From Phycisphaerales bacterium (lineage in GTDB: Bacteria > Planctomycetota > Phycisphaerae > Phycisphaerales > UBA1924): a stretch of DNA of 64,000 bases. The stretch is from positions 1 to 64,000 of the forward strand of contig CAJPFG010000026.1 in assembly GCA_905339235.1 (NCBI GenBank). Reading direction: 5' to 3'. The position numbers were made by a program, and so were the translations under genes. Shown here piece after piece: positions 25,645 through 33,947 of this stretch. The first letter of the stretch is position 1. Every line of letters starts with the position of its first letter. The notes under the pieces were generated by a model. That model was not told the origin of the DNA. It saw only the letters and a program-made list of their open reading frames with translations, and did not search any database.

Positions 25645-27075
25645 TCACGCGACGAGGGCCGTCACGGCGAACACAGCGTACACCGCCGCGGTCAGCCCGA
25701 GCACCGCCAGCGCCCCCATCTTCACCCACCACACCTGGGAATCGATGGGAAGGCAATGAACCGGCGCACCGGTCAGCGATCCCAGACGCTGCTGGCGCTC
25801 GGCGATCGAGCCGTGCCGAAAGGTGAACCGGCGGATGGGGATGCCGTTCAGAACCGCGACCTGCCGCAGCGCCTGCTGCATCGTCGTCACGGCCTGGGCC
25901 GTCACAACCTCGGCATCACCCGACATGTGGCGCACGGCGAAGGCGTCGGCCTGCCACTCGAAGCGGCGGCTTACCCAGCCGAAGACCAGGAGGGTGGCGG
26001 CCAGCGACGCGCCGGCCCCCCACGTTTCGATCACCCAGGTGGGGACCACGCGGGCGGCGTCCACGGCCGTGAGCACCCACCCCAGCAGGATCGAACTGGC
26101 CAGGATGCTCAGGGCGAGCCAGATCATGTGCCGGAGTTTGACGTGGGCGATCTCGTGGGCGATCACGCCCTCGACCTCCTCGCGCGATAGCCGTTCGAGC
26201 AGAGCATCGGTGAAGAGCATGTAGCGGAGTGGGTAGAAGAGGCCGAGGATGGCGGCGTTGACCACCGAGCCGTGGGTTCGCCACAGGAGCGGGCCGATGA
26301 CGCGTACGCGGTATTTGGCAGCGACCGCGAGGGCCTGGTCGCGCATGTCGCCCTCGGAGATTCGCACGGTGGACCAGACCAGCCGCAGGACGGCGGGAGT
26401 GAGCAGGAAGATCAGCAGGACGCCGATCCACCTGGCCGCGTCGGCCCCCCAGTTGCCCCACCACGCAACGGCCCGGTTGCCGCGGACCAGTCCCAGCCAT
26501 TGCGAGCCGAAGACGACCAGTTCTTCCCATGACCAGATCGCGCTGAGGGGCACGAGCATGAGCAGGAGCGAGTGCCGCGTGTGGTGCCACACCGACGCGC
26601 ACCGCGAGAGCGGCGGATGCACGGGCGCGCCCTCGTGCAACTCCCGCCACAGCAGCGCCTCTCTTACCCGTCGCTCGACGGGCTCCATCGACCACCAGTT
26701 GAGCACGAATAGCGCCAGCGCGGGCGAGATGGCCACGAACTCGTCCAGAAGCACCCAGTCTCCCAGTGCCAGCCGCACGGCGCGGAGCCAGCCTAATTCG
26801 AGCAGGGCGTACACCAGCAACCCCACCCCCACGACCCGCACGCTGAGCATGAACCGGTCGGCAAAGGCCACGGCCCCGAACTCGCCGCGGCGGTCCATCC
26901 GCCGTCCGCACACCCATGCCACACCATGAAACGCCCCGGAAAGCACGACCACCATCCCAACCATCGCCAGAGCGAACCGCCCGAACGGCATCGCCGACGA
27001 GGTGTCCTGGGGGTCGCCGTACAGATCATGCACGTGGAGCGCGACGAACAGAGCGATGGTGAGGAGTTGGACCAA
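25645..27075 (-). CDS. M48-family membrane zinc protease
   Basis: 476 residues. Multi-pass membrane protein (about six helices) with HEIAH (in VIAHEIAHVKLRHM) as zinc site and the downstream Glu in RRFEWQADAFAVRH, which defines the M48/HtpX/Ste24 group. Such proteases act at the inner membrane on misfolded or processed membrane proteins. The likely start is a TTG at 27075 (MVQLLTIALFVALHV): codons from there on are strongly GC3-rich; the first ATG (26991) would lose a membrane segment. Upstream of it lies a repeat-rich region. Confidence 0.8.
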   Translation of the reverse strand: MVQLLTIALFVALHVHDLYGDPQDTSSAMPFGRFALAMVGMVVVLSGAFHGVAWVCGRRMDRRGEFGAVAFADRFMLSVRVVGVGLLVYALLELGWLRAVRLALGDWVLLDEFVAISPALALFVLNWWSMEPVERRVREALLWRELHEGAPVHPPLSRCASVWHHTRHSLLLMLVPLSAIWSWEELVVFGSQWLGLVRGNRAVAWWGNWGADAARWIGVLLIFLLTPAVLRLVWSTVRISEGDMRDQALAVAAKYRVRVIGPLLWRTHGSVVNAAILGLFYPLRYMLFTDALLERLSREEVEGVIAHEIAHVKLRHMIWLALSILASSILLGWVLTAVDAARVVPTWVIETWGAGASLAATLLVFGWVSRRFEWQADAFAVRHMSGDAEVVTAQAVTTMQQALRQVAVLNGIPIRRFTFRHGSIAERQQRLGSLTGAPVHCLPIDSQVWWVKMGALAVLGLTAAVYAVFAVTALVA

Positions 27076-27097
27076 GGGTGGGCGATTGTTAGCGTGG

Positions 27098-27117
27098 CAC
27101 AAGCCTCCCGGCTTGTG
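27098..27117. repeat. small palindromic hairpin (REP-like)
   Basis: CACAAGCC (27098-27105) and GGCTTGTG (27110-27117) enclose a TCCC loop. It sits directly upstream of the M48 protease start and is a possible dispersed intergenic palindrome; no second copy is in the window. Confidence 0.5.
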
Positions 27118-27370
27118 TGCCTTCGCGCACAACCGCACCGCGTTCACGGCCCCCGTCCAAGGCACAGGAGAACGGGAGAAAACCCGAGGCGGAGCGGAGG
27201 AACGCGGAGGGGAATAGGGGTAGGGCTTGGCGGGCGTCGGATCAGGTTCCGCGGTCCCTCGGCCGGGAATCACCCGCGCGCCCGCATCGCTCTCGCCGCA
27301 AAGCCGGCGCGAGTGCTGGCACCCCTTGTCGTTGATCGACTTCGACTGCTGCCACCCGCCGCCCCGCGAG

Positions 27371-27494
27371 AACGATTGTGGCGGGCACGAGAATGAATCT
27401 CGTGGGCACGAGAATGACTGTGGCGGGACCGGGAGTCGCTGTGGCGGGACGGAGAGCGGCTGTCGCGGGACCGGGAGCGGCTGCGGCGGGCCCG
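27371..27494. repeat. 21-bp tandem repeat, about 5.9 copies
   Basis: Units start at 27371, 27392, 27413, 27434, 27455 and 27476 and follow the pattern AAYGAYTGTGGCGGGMMSGRG with substitutions. Because 21 is a multiple of three, the frames stay open through it on both strands. No array-like spacers, so it is a minisatellite and not CRISPR. Confidence 0.8.
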
Positions 27495-27554
27495 TTTCGT
27501 TAGGCGGCTGAGGGGGCGATGGAGAAGAGGAAACCGCAGATGGCGCCGATGTAC

Positions 27555-27601
27555 ACAGATGGATCCATCTGTAGAATCTGCGGAATCTGCGGAATGTGTG
27601 G
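27555..27601. repeat. 18-bp perfect palindrome plus AATCTGCGG direct repeats
   Basis: ACAGATGGATCCATCTGT (27555-27572) is a perfect palindrome. It is followed by AATCTGCGG at 27575-27583 and 27584-27592 and AATGTGTGG at 27593-27601. This type of ATCTGCGGAATCTG sequence is a typical planctomycete intergenic filler (recollection, unverified). Confidence 0.6.
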
Positions 27602-27629
27602 TTCCTCCGATTCCTGCGTATGGTGAAGG

Positions 27630-28097
27630 GTGAAGAAGAGCTGGGCGATCCTGCGGTGGGCGTGCAATGCCCTATTCGTTCTAGCGGCCGGGGTGTGGCT
27701 CTGGAGCGGCTGGCATCGGCAGTACATCTCATTGACGACGGGTTTTTCACTGATTGTCTCGCATGGCGAGGCTGGGATACTCAGCGAATCGCCTGAGGAC
27801 CAGATCGCTGGTTCCTTCGGCATCCGTTCGATTGAGCCGACGTGGGACTGGGGTTTTGATCACCTGAGGTTCTTGCCCGGCAAGGGGAGTGCGCGAGGTG
27901 GCGATTACTGGTTTGTTCCGATCTGGTTCCTTGGCGCGGTACTAGCGCTGCCGACCGCGGCGCACTGGGCAGCCCGGTTGCGTGCCCGCCACGCGGCCCG
28001 ACTCGGCCGCTGCCCCACGTGCAACTACTCCCTCAACGGCCTCGCGCCGGGTTCGCCCTGCCCCGAATGCGGCAAGCGCGGCGAGTCGAAGGCCTGA
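27630..28097 (+). CDS. membrane protein with C-terminal zinc ribbon, tandem copy 1
   Basis: 155 residues: MKKSWAILRWACN start, one N-terminal membrane helix (about 8-26), an extracytoplasmic domain, a second helix (about 95-115) and a C-terminal zinc ribbon CPTCNYSLNGLAPGSPCPECGKRG. It is a tandem paralog of the next gene: the first 12 and last 24 residues are nearly identical while the middle has diverged. Start is GTG 27630 with a weak GAAGGG upstream. Function unknown. Confidence 0.7.
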   Translation: MKKSWAILRWACNALFVLAAGVWLWSGWHRQYISLTTGFSLIVSHGEAGILSESPEDQIAGSFGIRSIEPTWDWGFDHLRFLPGKGSARGGDYWFVPIWFLGAVLALPTAAHWAARLRARHAARLGRCPTCNYSLNGLAPGSPCPECGKRGESKA

Positions 28098-28115
28098 ACG
28101 CCATAGGGTGACCAC

Positions 28116-28550
28116 GTGAAGAAGCGATGGGCGATCCTGAGGTGGGCGTGCACGGCGGGGCTGGCGCTGGCGATTGCGGCGTATGCGTTCAGCGCGTTCT
28201 ACACGGCGTGGGTGACATGGAACCCGCCGTACCGCAGGATCACGCTTCGGAGCGGTGGCGTGGGGTTGTCCTGGGAAGGCGCGGGTTGGTTCGGCACATG
28301 TCGCACGGAAGTTCTTTCTGGCCGCGCGGGGCCGTTCCGGTGGTGGTTTGATATCGGCGGTGCGGGAAGCACATACCGAGCGCACATTCCGCTCTGGTGC
28401 CCCACACTGTTGTTCGCCACGCCCGCCGTACTCCTCTGGCGCTCGTATCTTCGCGCCCGCCGCGTGACCAACCCCTGCCCCAAGTGCAACTACCCCCTCA
28501 CCGGCCTCGCGCCGGGTTCGCCCTGCCCCGAATGCGGCAAGCGCGGTTAA
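28116..28550 (+). CDS. membrane protein with C-terminal zinc ribbon, tandem copy 2
   Basis: 144 residues: MKKRWAILRWACT, a membrane helix (about 8-30), a diverged middle domain, a second helix (about 92-112) and CPKCNYPLTGLAPGSPCPECGKRG at the very end. It starts at GTG 28116, only 18 bases after copy 1. Shared ends and divergent middle suggest duplication followed by change of the outward-facing domain. No known function. Confidence 0.7.
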   Translation: MKKRWAILRWACTAGLALAIAAYAFSAFYTAWVTWNPPYRRITLRSGGVGLSWEGAGWFGTCRTEVLSGRAGPFRWWFDIGGAGSTYRAHIPLWCPTLLFATPAVLLWRSYLRARRVTNPCPKCNYPLTGLAPGSPCPECGKRG

Positions 28551-28564
28551 TCCGCCCCCTGATA

Positions 28565-28616
28565 TGATTTGCCATTTGCGATTCGCTGTTTCTGACGACC
28601 TGACGGCCTGACGACC
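28565..28616. repeat. short tandem repeats (heptamer and octamer)
   Basis: TGATTTG, CCATTTG, CGATTCG (28565-28585) are followed by three TGACGRCC octamers (28593-28616). The same CCATTTG heptamer forms a five-copy run at 57565-57599 upstream of asnB. It lies between convergent genes. Confidence 0.6.
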
Positions 28617-28628
28617 TCCCCCGTCCCC

Positions 28629-31600
28629 TCACCCCTTCACCACCCGCTCCCACGCCTCGTGCAGCCGCTTCACCGACACCGGCACCGCAGTCCTCAACTC
28701 CTGCGCGAACAGCGACACCCGAAGTTCCTCCACCAGCCACCGATACTCCTCGATCGCACGGGGCTCCAATCCAAGTTCCCTCTGCCGCTTCACCAGTTCG
28801 TGATACCCCTGCCAGATCGGTGAGATCTCCGCCAGCCGCTCCCGATCCTTCAGAATGCCGGGGCCCCCCAGCCGCTGAAGACGCAACTCCACCGCCGCGA
28901 GATACCTCGGGATGTGCCGAAGTTGCGGCCACGTCGTGCGCATGAGAAAATCCGGCGGCAGCAGCGCCGCAAGCTGACCGCGCACATCCGCGATCGTGTC
29001 ACCCCACGCCGTGGGATGCGTCGCGTCCAGCCGCGCCGCCACCGCACGGTGCGCCCGCAGGATCGGCTCCGCCGCCTCGCACACCTCCCGCACGCTGCTC
29101 CCCAGCCGCCCCACCGCCTCGCGCGACCGGGCCGTGAACTCCGTCTTGTTCCGCGGCATGCCCCGCTCGCTCCCCAGCGCCCGGTCCACCGCCAGCTCCA
29201 CCAGCGCCCGCCGGAACGCCTGCGGATTCCCCAGCGCCGCGGCCATCACGCACACGCGCTCCACCTCCGGGTGCCGGTGCGTCGCCCGCCGGACTTCCTC
29301 CTCCGCGTCCATCATGAACAACCGCCGCAACCCGCCGCGCCCCGCCTCCTCCGCGTTCTCTCGCCGATCAAACAGCCGCAACGACACCGAGTCTCCACGA
29401 TCGATCAGCGCCGGGTACGTGATGAACACCGTGCCGTACCGCTCGATCTCGATCCGCTCGGGCAACTCGTCAAAGTCCCACTGCTTCAGCCCGTCGCGGT
29501 TGAACTTCTCCGCCCCGTGCTTCACCTCGCCAGACCCCGGCTTGAGCAGCGCCACCAGGTGCGCCCGGATCGCCGCCAGGTCCCTCCCCGCCGCCAGCGT
29601 CTTCCCATGCTCATCCAGCACCTCAAACCGCATCTGCAAGTGCTCGGGAATCGACACCCGCTCCATCGCCTCCCGCGGCACAGCCACCTTCGTCTCGTCA
29701 ACTACCGCCGCCCGGATCGCCTCGAACAACGACCCCTCGCCGAACTTCAGCCGCGTCACGACCGCCTCGGCCAGCGGCCCCGCCGCCGGCAGCAACCGCC
29801 GGAACTCCTTGGGCACGCCCCGCAGCATCGTCTCGACCTTCTCGCGCAGGTGCCCGGGCACAAGCCAATGAAACCGCTCAACCCCCAACGACGTCAGCGC
29901 CTCAATCGGCACCCGCACGGTGACCCCGTCCGCGGGCTGGCCCGGCTCGTACCGGTACTCCAGCGGCATCTTCGCACGCCCCAACTCCACCGCATCCGGA
30001 AACTCGGCCTTCGTCGGCACCACCACTCCCGGCTCGGTCACGTCTTCGGGAGTCATGAACAGCCGCCGCTTCTCCCGCTCGGGCAGGGCCTTGTGCCAGC
30101 GGTCGAAGTCGTGGGCGGTGACGATCTCCGGGGGCATGCGGGCGGCGTAGAACTCGAACCGCCGGTAGGGGTCCGCGAGGATGTGGTTGCGGCGGGAGCG
30201 GATCTCCATGCGCTGGACCTCCACGACCAGGTCCATGTTGTGCGCAAAGAACTCGGCCCGCGTGAGCATTCCGCCTTCGACCAGGCCGGCGTGGATGAAG
30301 ACTTCGCGGGCCCGCGACGGATCGATCGCGCCGAAGTGCACCCGCCGGCGTGCGACGAGTTCGAGGCCGAAGAGCGTCACCTTTTCGAAGGCCAGCACGC
30401 GGCCGCTGCGTGGCTCCCAGTGCGGATCGAAGTAACTCCGCGCCACGAGGTGCGCCCCGGCCCGCTCGATCCATTCCGGGTCCACCGGCGCCAGCCCCCT
30501 GGCATAGAGTTTTGTGGTTCGCACGAGTTCGGCGGCCATCGCCCATTTGGGGCCGGCCTTGAAGAGCGCCGAGCCCGGGAAGATGAAGAACTTCATCCCG
30601 CGGGCCCCGGCGTACTCGCCTGCTTCGCCCTTGATGCCGATGTTCGAGAGCAGACCTGAAAGCAAGGCGCGGTGGATGGCCTCGATGCGTTGCACGATTG
30701 ACTTGTCCGGCTTTTCCTCGGCCGCGACGGGGAGCGGCGGACGCTCCGTGAGGGCGTGGTGCGGGACAGCCCGCGCGTCGCGCGCGGGTTCGGGCGCGGT
30801 GCGGGTCCTCCTCCCGCGAGAGGGCGGCTTGGTGGTGGCCCGGAGCGTGGCGCCGGGGGCCTCGACGATGCTTCCGACGAGTTCGGCGAGTTGATGGTGT
30901 ATGTCTTCCCACTCACGCATGCGGACGTAGGAGACAAAGTGATCGCGGCAGGACTTGCGCTGTTTGCTCTGCGAGAGGTGGCGACGGCTCTCTCTCCACC
31001 AGTCCCACAGGCGAAGGTACCCCAGGAAGTCCGAGCGCTCATCGCGGAAGGCGGCGTGGGCGGCGTCGGCTTCCGCTTGCTTTTCCATCGGCCGGTCGCG
31101 GGGGTCCTGGACGGAAAGGGCCGCGGCGATGACGAGCACGTCGGCGAGGCAGCATCCCGGCTCGTGGCGCGCGGCCAGGAGCATCCGGCCGATGCGCGGG
31201 TCGATGGGGAGTCGGGAGAGGTCGCGGCCGATCTCGGTCAACTGCTGGCGGTCGTCGAGAGCGCCGAGTTCGAGCAGCGTGTCGTAGCCGTCCTTGATCA
31301 ATCTCGAGTCGGGGGGCTCGAGGAATGGAAACTCCTCCACGGCGCCCAGCCGCAGGGAGATCATCTGAAGGATGACGCTGGCGAGGTTGGTGCGGACGAT
31401 CTCCGGATCGGTGAACTCTGAACGCGAGGCGAAGTCTTCTTCGCCGTAGAGCCGAATGCAAACACCCGGCCCCAATCGCCCGCAGCGGCCCTTGCGTTGG
31501 TCAGCGCTAGCGCGGGAGACGGGCTCCACTTCCAGCCGCTGGACCTTCGTTCGGGCGGCGTAGCGGCTGATCCTTGCCACGCCGCTGTCCACGACGTAGC

Positions 31601-32684
31601 GGATGCCGGGCACGGTGAGGCTGGTTTCCGCGACGTTGGTAGCCAGAACGATGCGGCGGCCGGGGTGGGGCCTGAAGACTCGCATCTGCTCGTCGGCGGA
31701 GAGTTTGGCGAAGAGCGGAAGGACCTCTGTTCCGGCGGCGCCGGGCACGTGGTGTTTGTGCAGCGTGTCGGCCGTCTCGCGGATCTCTCGCTCGCCCGAG
31801 AGGAAGACGAGGATATCGCCCGACCCGTAACTCGCCAGTTCGTCCACCGCGCGGACAATCTGCGCCTGCATCTCGTCGTCGCGTTCGTCGAGGCCTTCCT
31901 CGTGCGGCGGGCGGTAGAGCACCTCCACGGGGTAGGTACGGCCCGAGACCATCACGATCGGCGCGTCGCCGAAGTGCCGGCTGAATCGCTGCGGGTCGAT
32001 CGTCGCGGACGTGATGATGACCTTGAGGTCGGGCCGGCGGGGGAGCAGCGTCTTGAGATACCCCAGCAGGAAGTCGATGTTGAGCGATCTTTCGTGCGCT
32101 TCGTCGATGATGATCGTGTCGTAACCCAGGAGGTCGCGGTCGCCGGAGGTCTCGGCCAGGAGCACCCCGTCGGTCATGACCTTGACCATGGTGCCGGGTC
32201 CGGTATGGTCGCCGAAGCGGACCTTGTAGCCGACGAGGTCGCCGAGCCGGGTGCCGAGTTCTTCGGCAATGCGGGTGGCCACGCTCCGGGCGGCGATGCG
32301 GCGTGGCTGGGTGTGGCCGATCATTCCGCCGGCGCCGCGTCCGAGTTCGAGGCAGAGTTTGGGCAACTGCGTGGTCTTGCCGGAGCCGGTCTCACCGCAG
32401 ACCACTACGACCTGGTGCTCGCGTACGGCCTGGGCGATGTCGGAGCGGCGCGCCGAGACGGGCAGATCCTCGGGGAAGACGATCGCGGGAACGCGGGCGC
32501 GGCGCTGCTCGACGTTGCGCCTCGCCCGCGCCACGTCTTCCGCGAGATTCGCGAACTCTCGCGAAGGTTCGGGATTCTGCGCGCCGGCGCGGGTGAGCGC
32601 ATGGAATCGCCCGCGGAGACGACGGGCATCGCGCGGCCCGCACGACTCGATGTCTCGCAGCAGATGTTCGATCGCGGCCTTCAC
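28629..32684 (-). CDS. hrpA: ATP-dependent RNA helicase HrpA
   Basis: 1351 residues, close to the ~1300 of E. coli HrpA. DEAH-box superfamily 2 helicase: Walker A GETGSGKTT (97-105), DEAH (194-197) in IIIDEAHERS, SATID, and the arginine-finger motif QRKGRCGR. The helicase core is followed by the HA2/ratchet and the long HrpA-specific C-terminal part. In E. coli HrpA acts on mRNA processing and stalled ribosomes. Start is GTG 32684, 18 bases after the stop of the last secretion-operon gene, so it probably shares that transcript although no secretion role is known. Confidence 0.93.
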   Translation of the reverse strand: MKAAIEHLLRDIESCGPRDARRLRGRFHALTRAGAQNPEPSREFANLAEDVARARRNVEQRRARVPAIVFPEDLPVSARRSDIAQAVREHQVVVVCGETGSGKTTQLPKLCLELGRGAGGMIGHTQPRRIAARSVATRIAEELGTRLGDLVGYKVRFGDHTGPGTMVKVMTDGVLLAETSGDRDLLGYDTIIIDEAHERSLNIDFLLGYLKTLLPRRPDLKVIITSATIDPQRFSRHFGDAPIVMVSGRTYPVEVLYRPPHEEGLDERDDEMQAQIVRAVDELASYGSGDILVFLSGEREIRETADTLHKHHVPGAAGTEVLPLFAKLSADEQMRVFRPHPGRRIVLATNVAETSLTVPGIRYVVDSGVARISRYAARTKVQRLEVEPVSRASADQRKGRCGRLGPGVCIRLYGEEDFASRSEFTDPEIVRTNLASVILQMISLRLGAVEEFPFLEPPDSRLIKDGYDTLLELGALDDRQQLTEIGRDLSRLPIDPRIGRMLLAARHEPGCCLADVLVIAAALSVQDPRDRPMEKQAEADAAHAAFRDERSDFLGYLRLWDWWRESRRHLSQSKQRKSCRDHFVSYVRMREWEDIHHQLAELVGSIVEAPGATLRATTKPPSRGRRTRTAPEPARDARAVPHHALTERPPLPVAAEEKPDKSIVQRIEAIHRALLSGLLSNIGIKGEAGEYAGARGMKFFIFPGSALFKAGPKWAMAAELVRTTKLYARGLAPVDPEWIERAGAHLVARSYFDPHWEPRSGRVLAFEKVTLFGLELVARRRVHFGAIDPSRAREVFIHAGLVEGGMLTRAEFFAHNMDLVVEVQRMEIRSRRNHILADPYRRFEFYAARMPPEIVTAHDFDRWHKALPEREKRRLFMTPEDVTEPGVVVPTKAEFPDAVELGRAKMPLEYRYEPGQPADGVTVRVPIEALTSLGVERFHWLVPGHLREKVETMLRGVPKEFRRLLPAAGPLAEAVVTRLKFGEGSLFEAIRAAVVDETKVAVPREAMERVSIPEHLQMRFEVLDEHGKTLAAGRDLAAIRAHLVALLKPGSGEVKHGAEKFNRDGLKQWDFDELPERIEIERYGTVFITYPALIDRGDSVSLRLFDRRENAEEAGRGGLRRLFMMDAEEEVRRATHRHPEVERVCVMAAALGNPQAFRRALVELAVDRALGSERGMPRNKTEFTARSREAVGRLGSSVREVCEAAEPILRAHRAVAARLDATHPTAWGDTIADVRGQLAALLPPDFLMRTTWPQLRHIPRYLAAVELRLQRLGGPGILKDRERLAEISPIWQGYHELVKRQRELGLEPRAIEEYRWLVEELRVSLFAQELRTAVPVSVKRLHEAWERVVKG

Positions 32685-32702
32685 ACCCCAGCGTACGACC
32701 GC

Positions 32703-33947
32703 TCACTCGCCGGCCAGCGTAACGCGGAGGATTTCCAGTTTGTCGGGCACGTTCTTCACCGGCCCTACGAGAAGCAGGTTTCCCGGCGCTCCCCACGTGG
32801 CGCGAGGAACGTAGGGCGAGGAAAGGACCGGCACCGCGACGCCGGATTCGGACCCCGTTCCGACTTTCGGGACGAAGACCAAAGAGTCGCCGGTCGTGCA
32901 GAAGTAGCCGGGGCTGGAGCCCTCCGGGGCCGCGGCCGCCGCGACCGTGCCGGGGGCGAGAGGCTCGAACAGCCCGGCGGAAAGGTCGAAGGCGGCGATG
33001 CGTCCGTGGCGTGGGCTGAGGCAGACGAGCGAGCGGTGCTCGCGACCGGTGGGCCCCATGGGGCCGGCGGTGACCGCCATCTGATGGGCCAGGAGCGGGT
33101 CGCTGGTGCCGGCGAGATTGCGCCGGATGACGCTGGATTCAAATCGTCCGTCCTTGACGCGGAGAACTTCGAAATCGGTGCCGCCCGCGTGCGTGCGCAA
33201 CGTGTAGACGATGTCGCGCTCGCTTGATGGCATGGGGAAGAGATACGAACCGTCGGCGGCTTCCCGGGTGTCTTCATTGTGGCCGGGCTCGTGAAGCACC
33301 AGCACGGCGTTCTTTCCGCCAATCGCGCGGCGCGCAAAGAGGACGCCGCCGGCGGGCGTGAGCACCGCATGGGCATTCACGTTTTCGTCACGCGCGGCCC
33401 AGCCGACTTCGCCGGTGAGCCAGTTGACCTTTCCGATCCAGCGAGAGCCGTCGCGCTGCGGCGCCTCGACCAGGAAGCCTTCGCTATCGGCGGCGCGGCC
33501 GAGCATGATGCCGCCCAGGCCCGAGGCGCCGGTGCTCAGGGCACGGGCGGCGCTGCCGGAGATGTCGAAGAGCGTGACGGTCGTGCGGTTTACGGGCTGG
33601 GCGCCGTCTTCGGCGAGGATGGTGGGCCAGGTTGGGGCTTCGCCGCACTGGACCGCCATGAACCGGCCGTCGGGCGAGACGAGCGGAAGGGCCTGGCCGT
33701 CGTAGAGCACCGTGCCGAGCGGGTGGAGCGTGACATTGACGCTCGCGCTGGTCGTCATCCCGACCGCGGGCTTGGCAACCGGACCCTGCGGGAGCGTGGC
33801 CTTGGGTGGCGCCACCGCGCGGGCGGGCCGGCCCGACGGGGAGGTGGGACGGACCACGACGCCCCGACCGGGTTCACGCTGCTCCACCACGCAGCCGGAA
33901 GCACAGGCCAGCACCGCCGCGAATGTCATGGTGACTAACGTCTTCAT
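32703..33947 (-). CDS. beta-rich lipoprotein at the end of the type II secretion operon
   Basis: 414 residues. Signal peptide with lipobox ASGC (Cys about 19), a Pro/Ala-rich linker, then repetitive beta-strand units (LVSPDGRFMAVQC, TVTLFDISG, IAAFDLSAGLFEPL, LVFVPKVGTG) that suggest a beta-propeller. Its ATG overlaps the gspD stop by one base (TGATG at 33945-33949), so it is translationally coupled to the secretin. It may be a pilotin-like or assembly lipoprotein, but it does not resemble known GspS. Followed 18 bases later by hrpA. Confidence 0.65.
   Translation of the reverse strand: MKTLVTMTFAAVLACASGCVVEQREPGRGVVVRPTSPSGRPARAVAPPKATLPQGPVAKPAVGMTTSASVNVTLHPLGTVLYDGQALPLVSPDGRFMAVQCGEAPTWPTILAEDGAQPVNRTTVTLFDISGSAARALSTGASGLGGIMLGRAADSEGFLVEAPQRDGSRWIGKVNWLTGEVGWAARDENVNAHAVLTPAGGVLFARRAIGGKNAVLVLHEPGHNEDTREAADGSYLFPMPSSERDIVYTLRTHAGGTDFEVLRVKDGRFESSVIRRNLAGTSDPLLAHQMAVTAGPMGPTGREHRSLVCLSPRHGRIAAFDLSAGLFEPLAPGTVAAAAAPEGSSPGYFCTTGDSLVFVPKVGTGSESGVAVPVLSSPYVPRATWGAPGNLLLVGPVKNVPDKLEILRVTLAGE

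Larger units (their letters stand above)
27076..27629. other. repeat-rich intergenic region
   Basis: No gene. It holds, from left to right, a small palindrome (27098-27117), AG-rich sequence with GGAGGAACGCGGAGGGG-type stretches, a 21-bp minisatellite (27371-27494), an 18-bp perfect palindrome (27555-27572) and short direct repeats of AATCTGCGG (27575-27601). The plus-strand frame through the minisatellite translates to Cys/Gly repeats but is a product of the repeat, not a gene. Confidence 0.6.

Noticed and set aside
27371..27494. CRISPR-like repeat array
   Set aside because: Units are contiguous with no unique spacers and they vary too much.
27227..27511. Plus-strand open frame rich in Cys/Gly
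   Set aside because: It is a translation of the 21-bp tandem repeat, with no start signal or family.
27075..27750. N-terminal extension of the M48 protease to 27750
   Set aside because: It would run through palindromes and the minisatellite, translating to Pro/Gln repeats.
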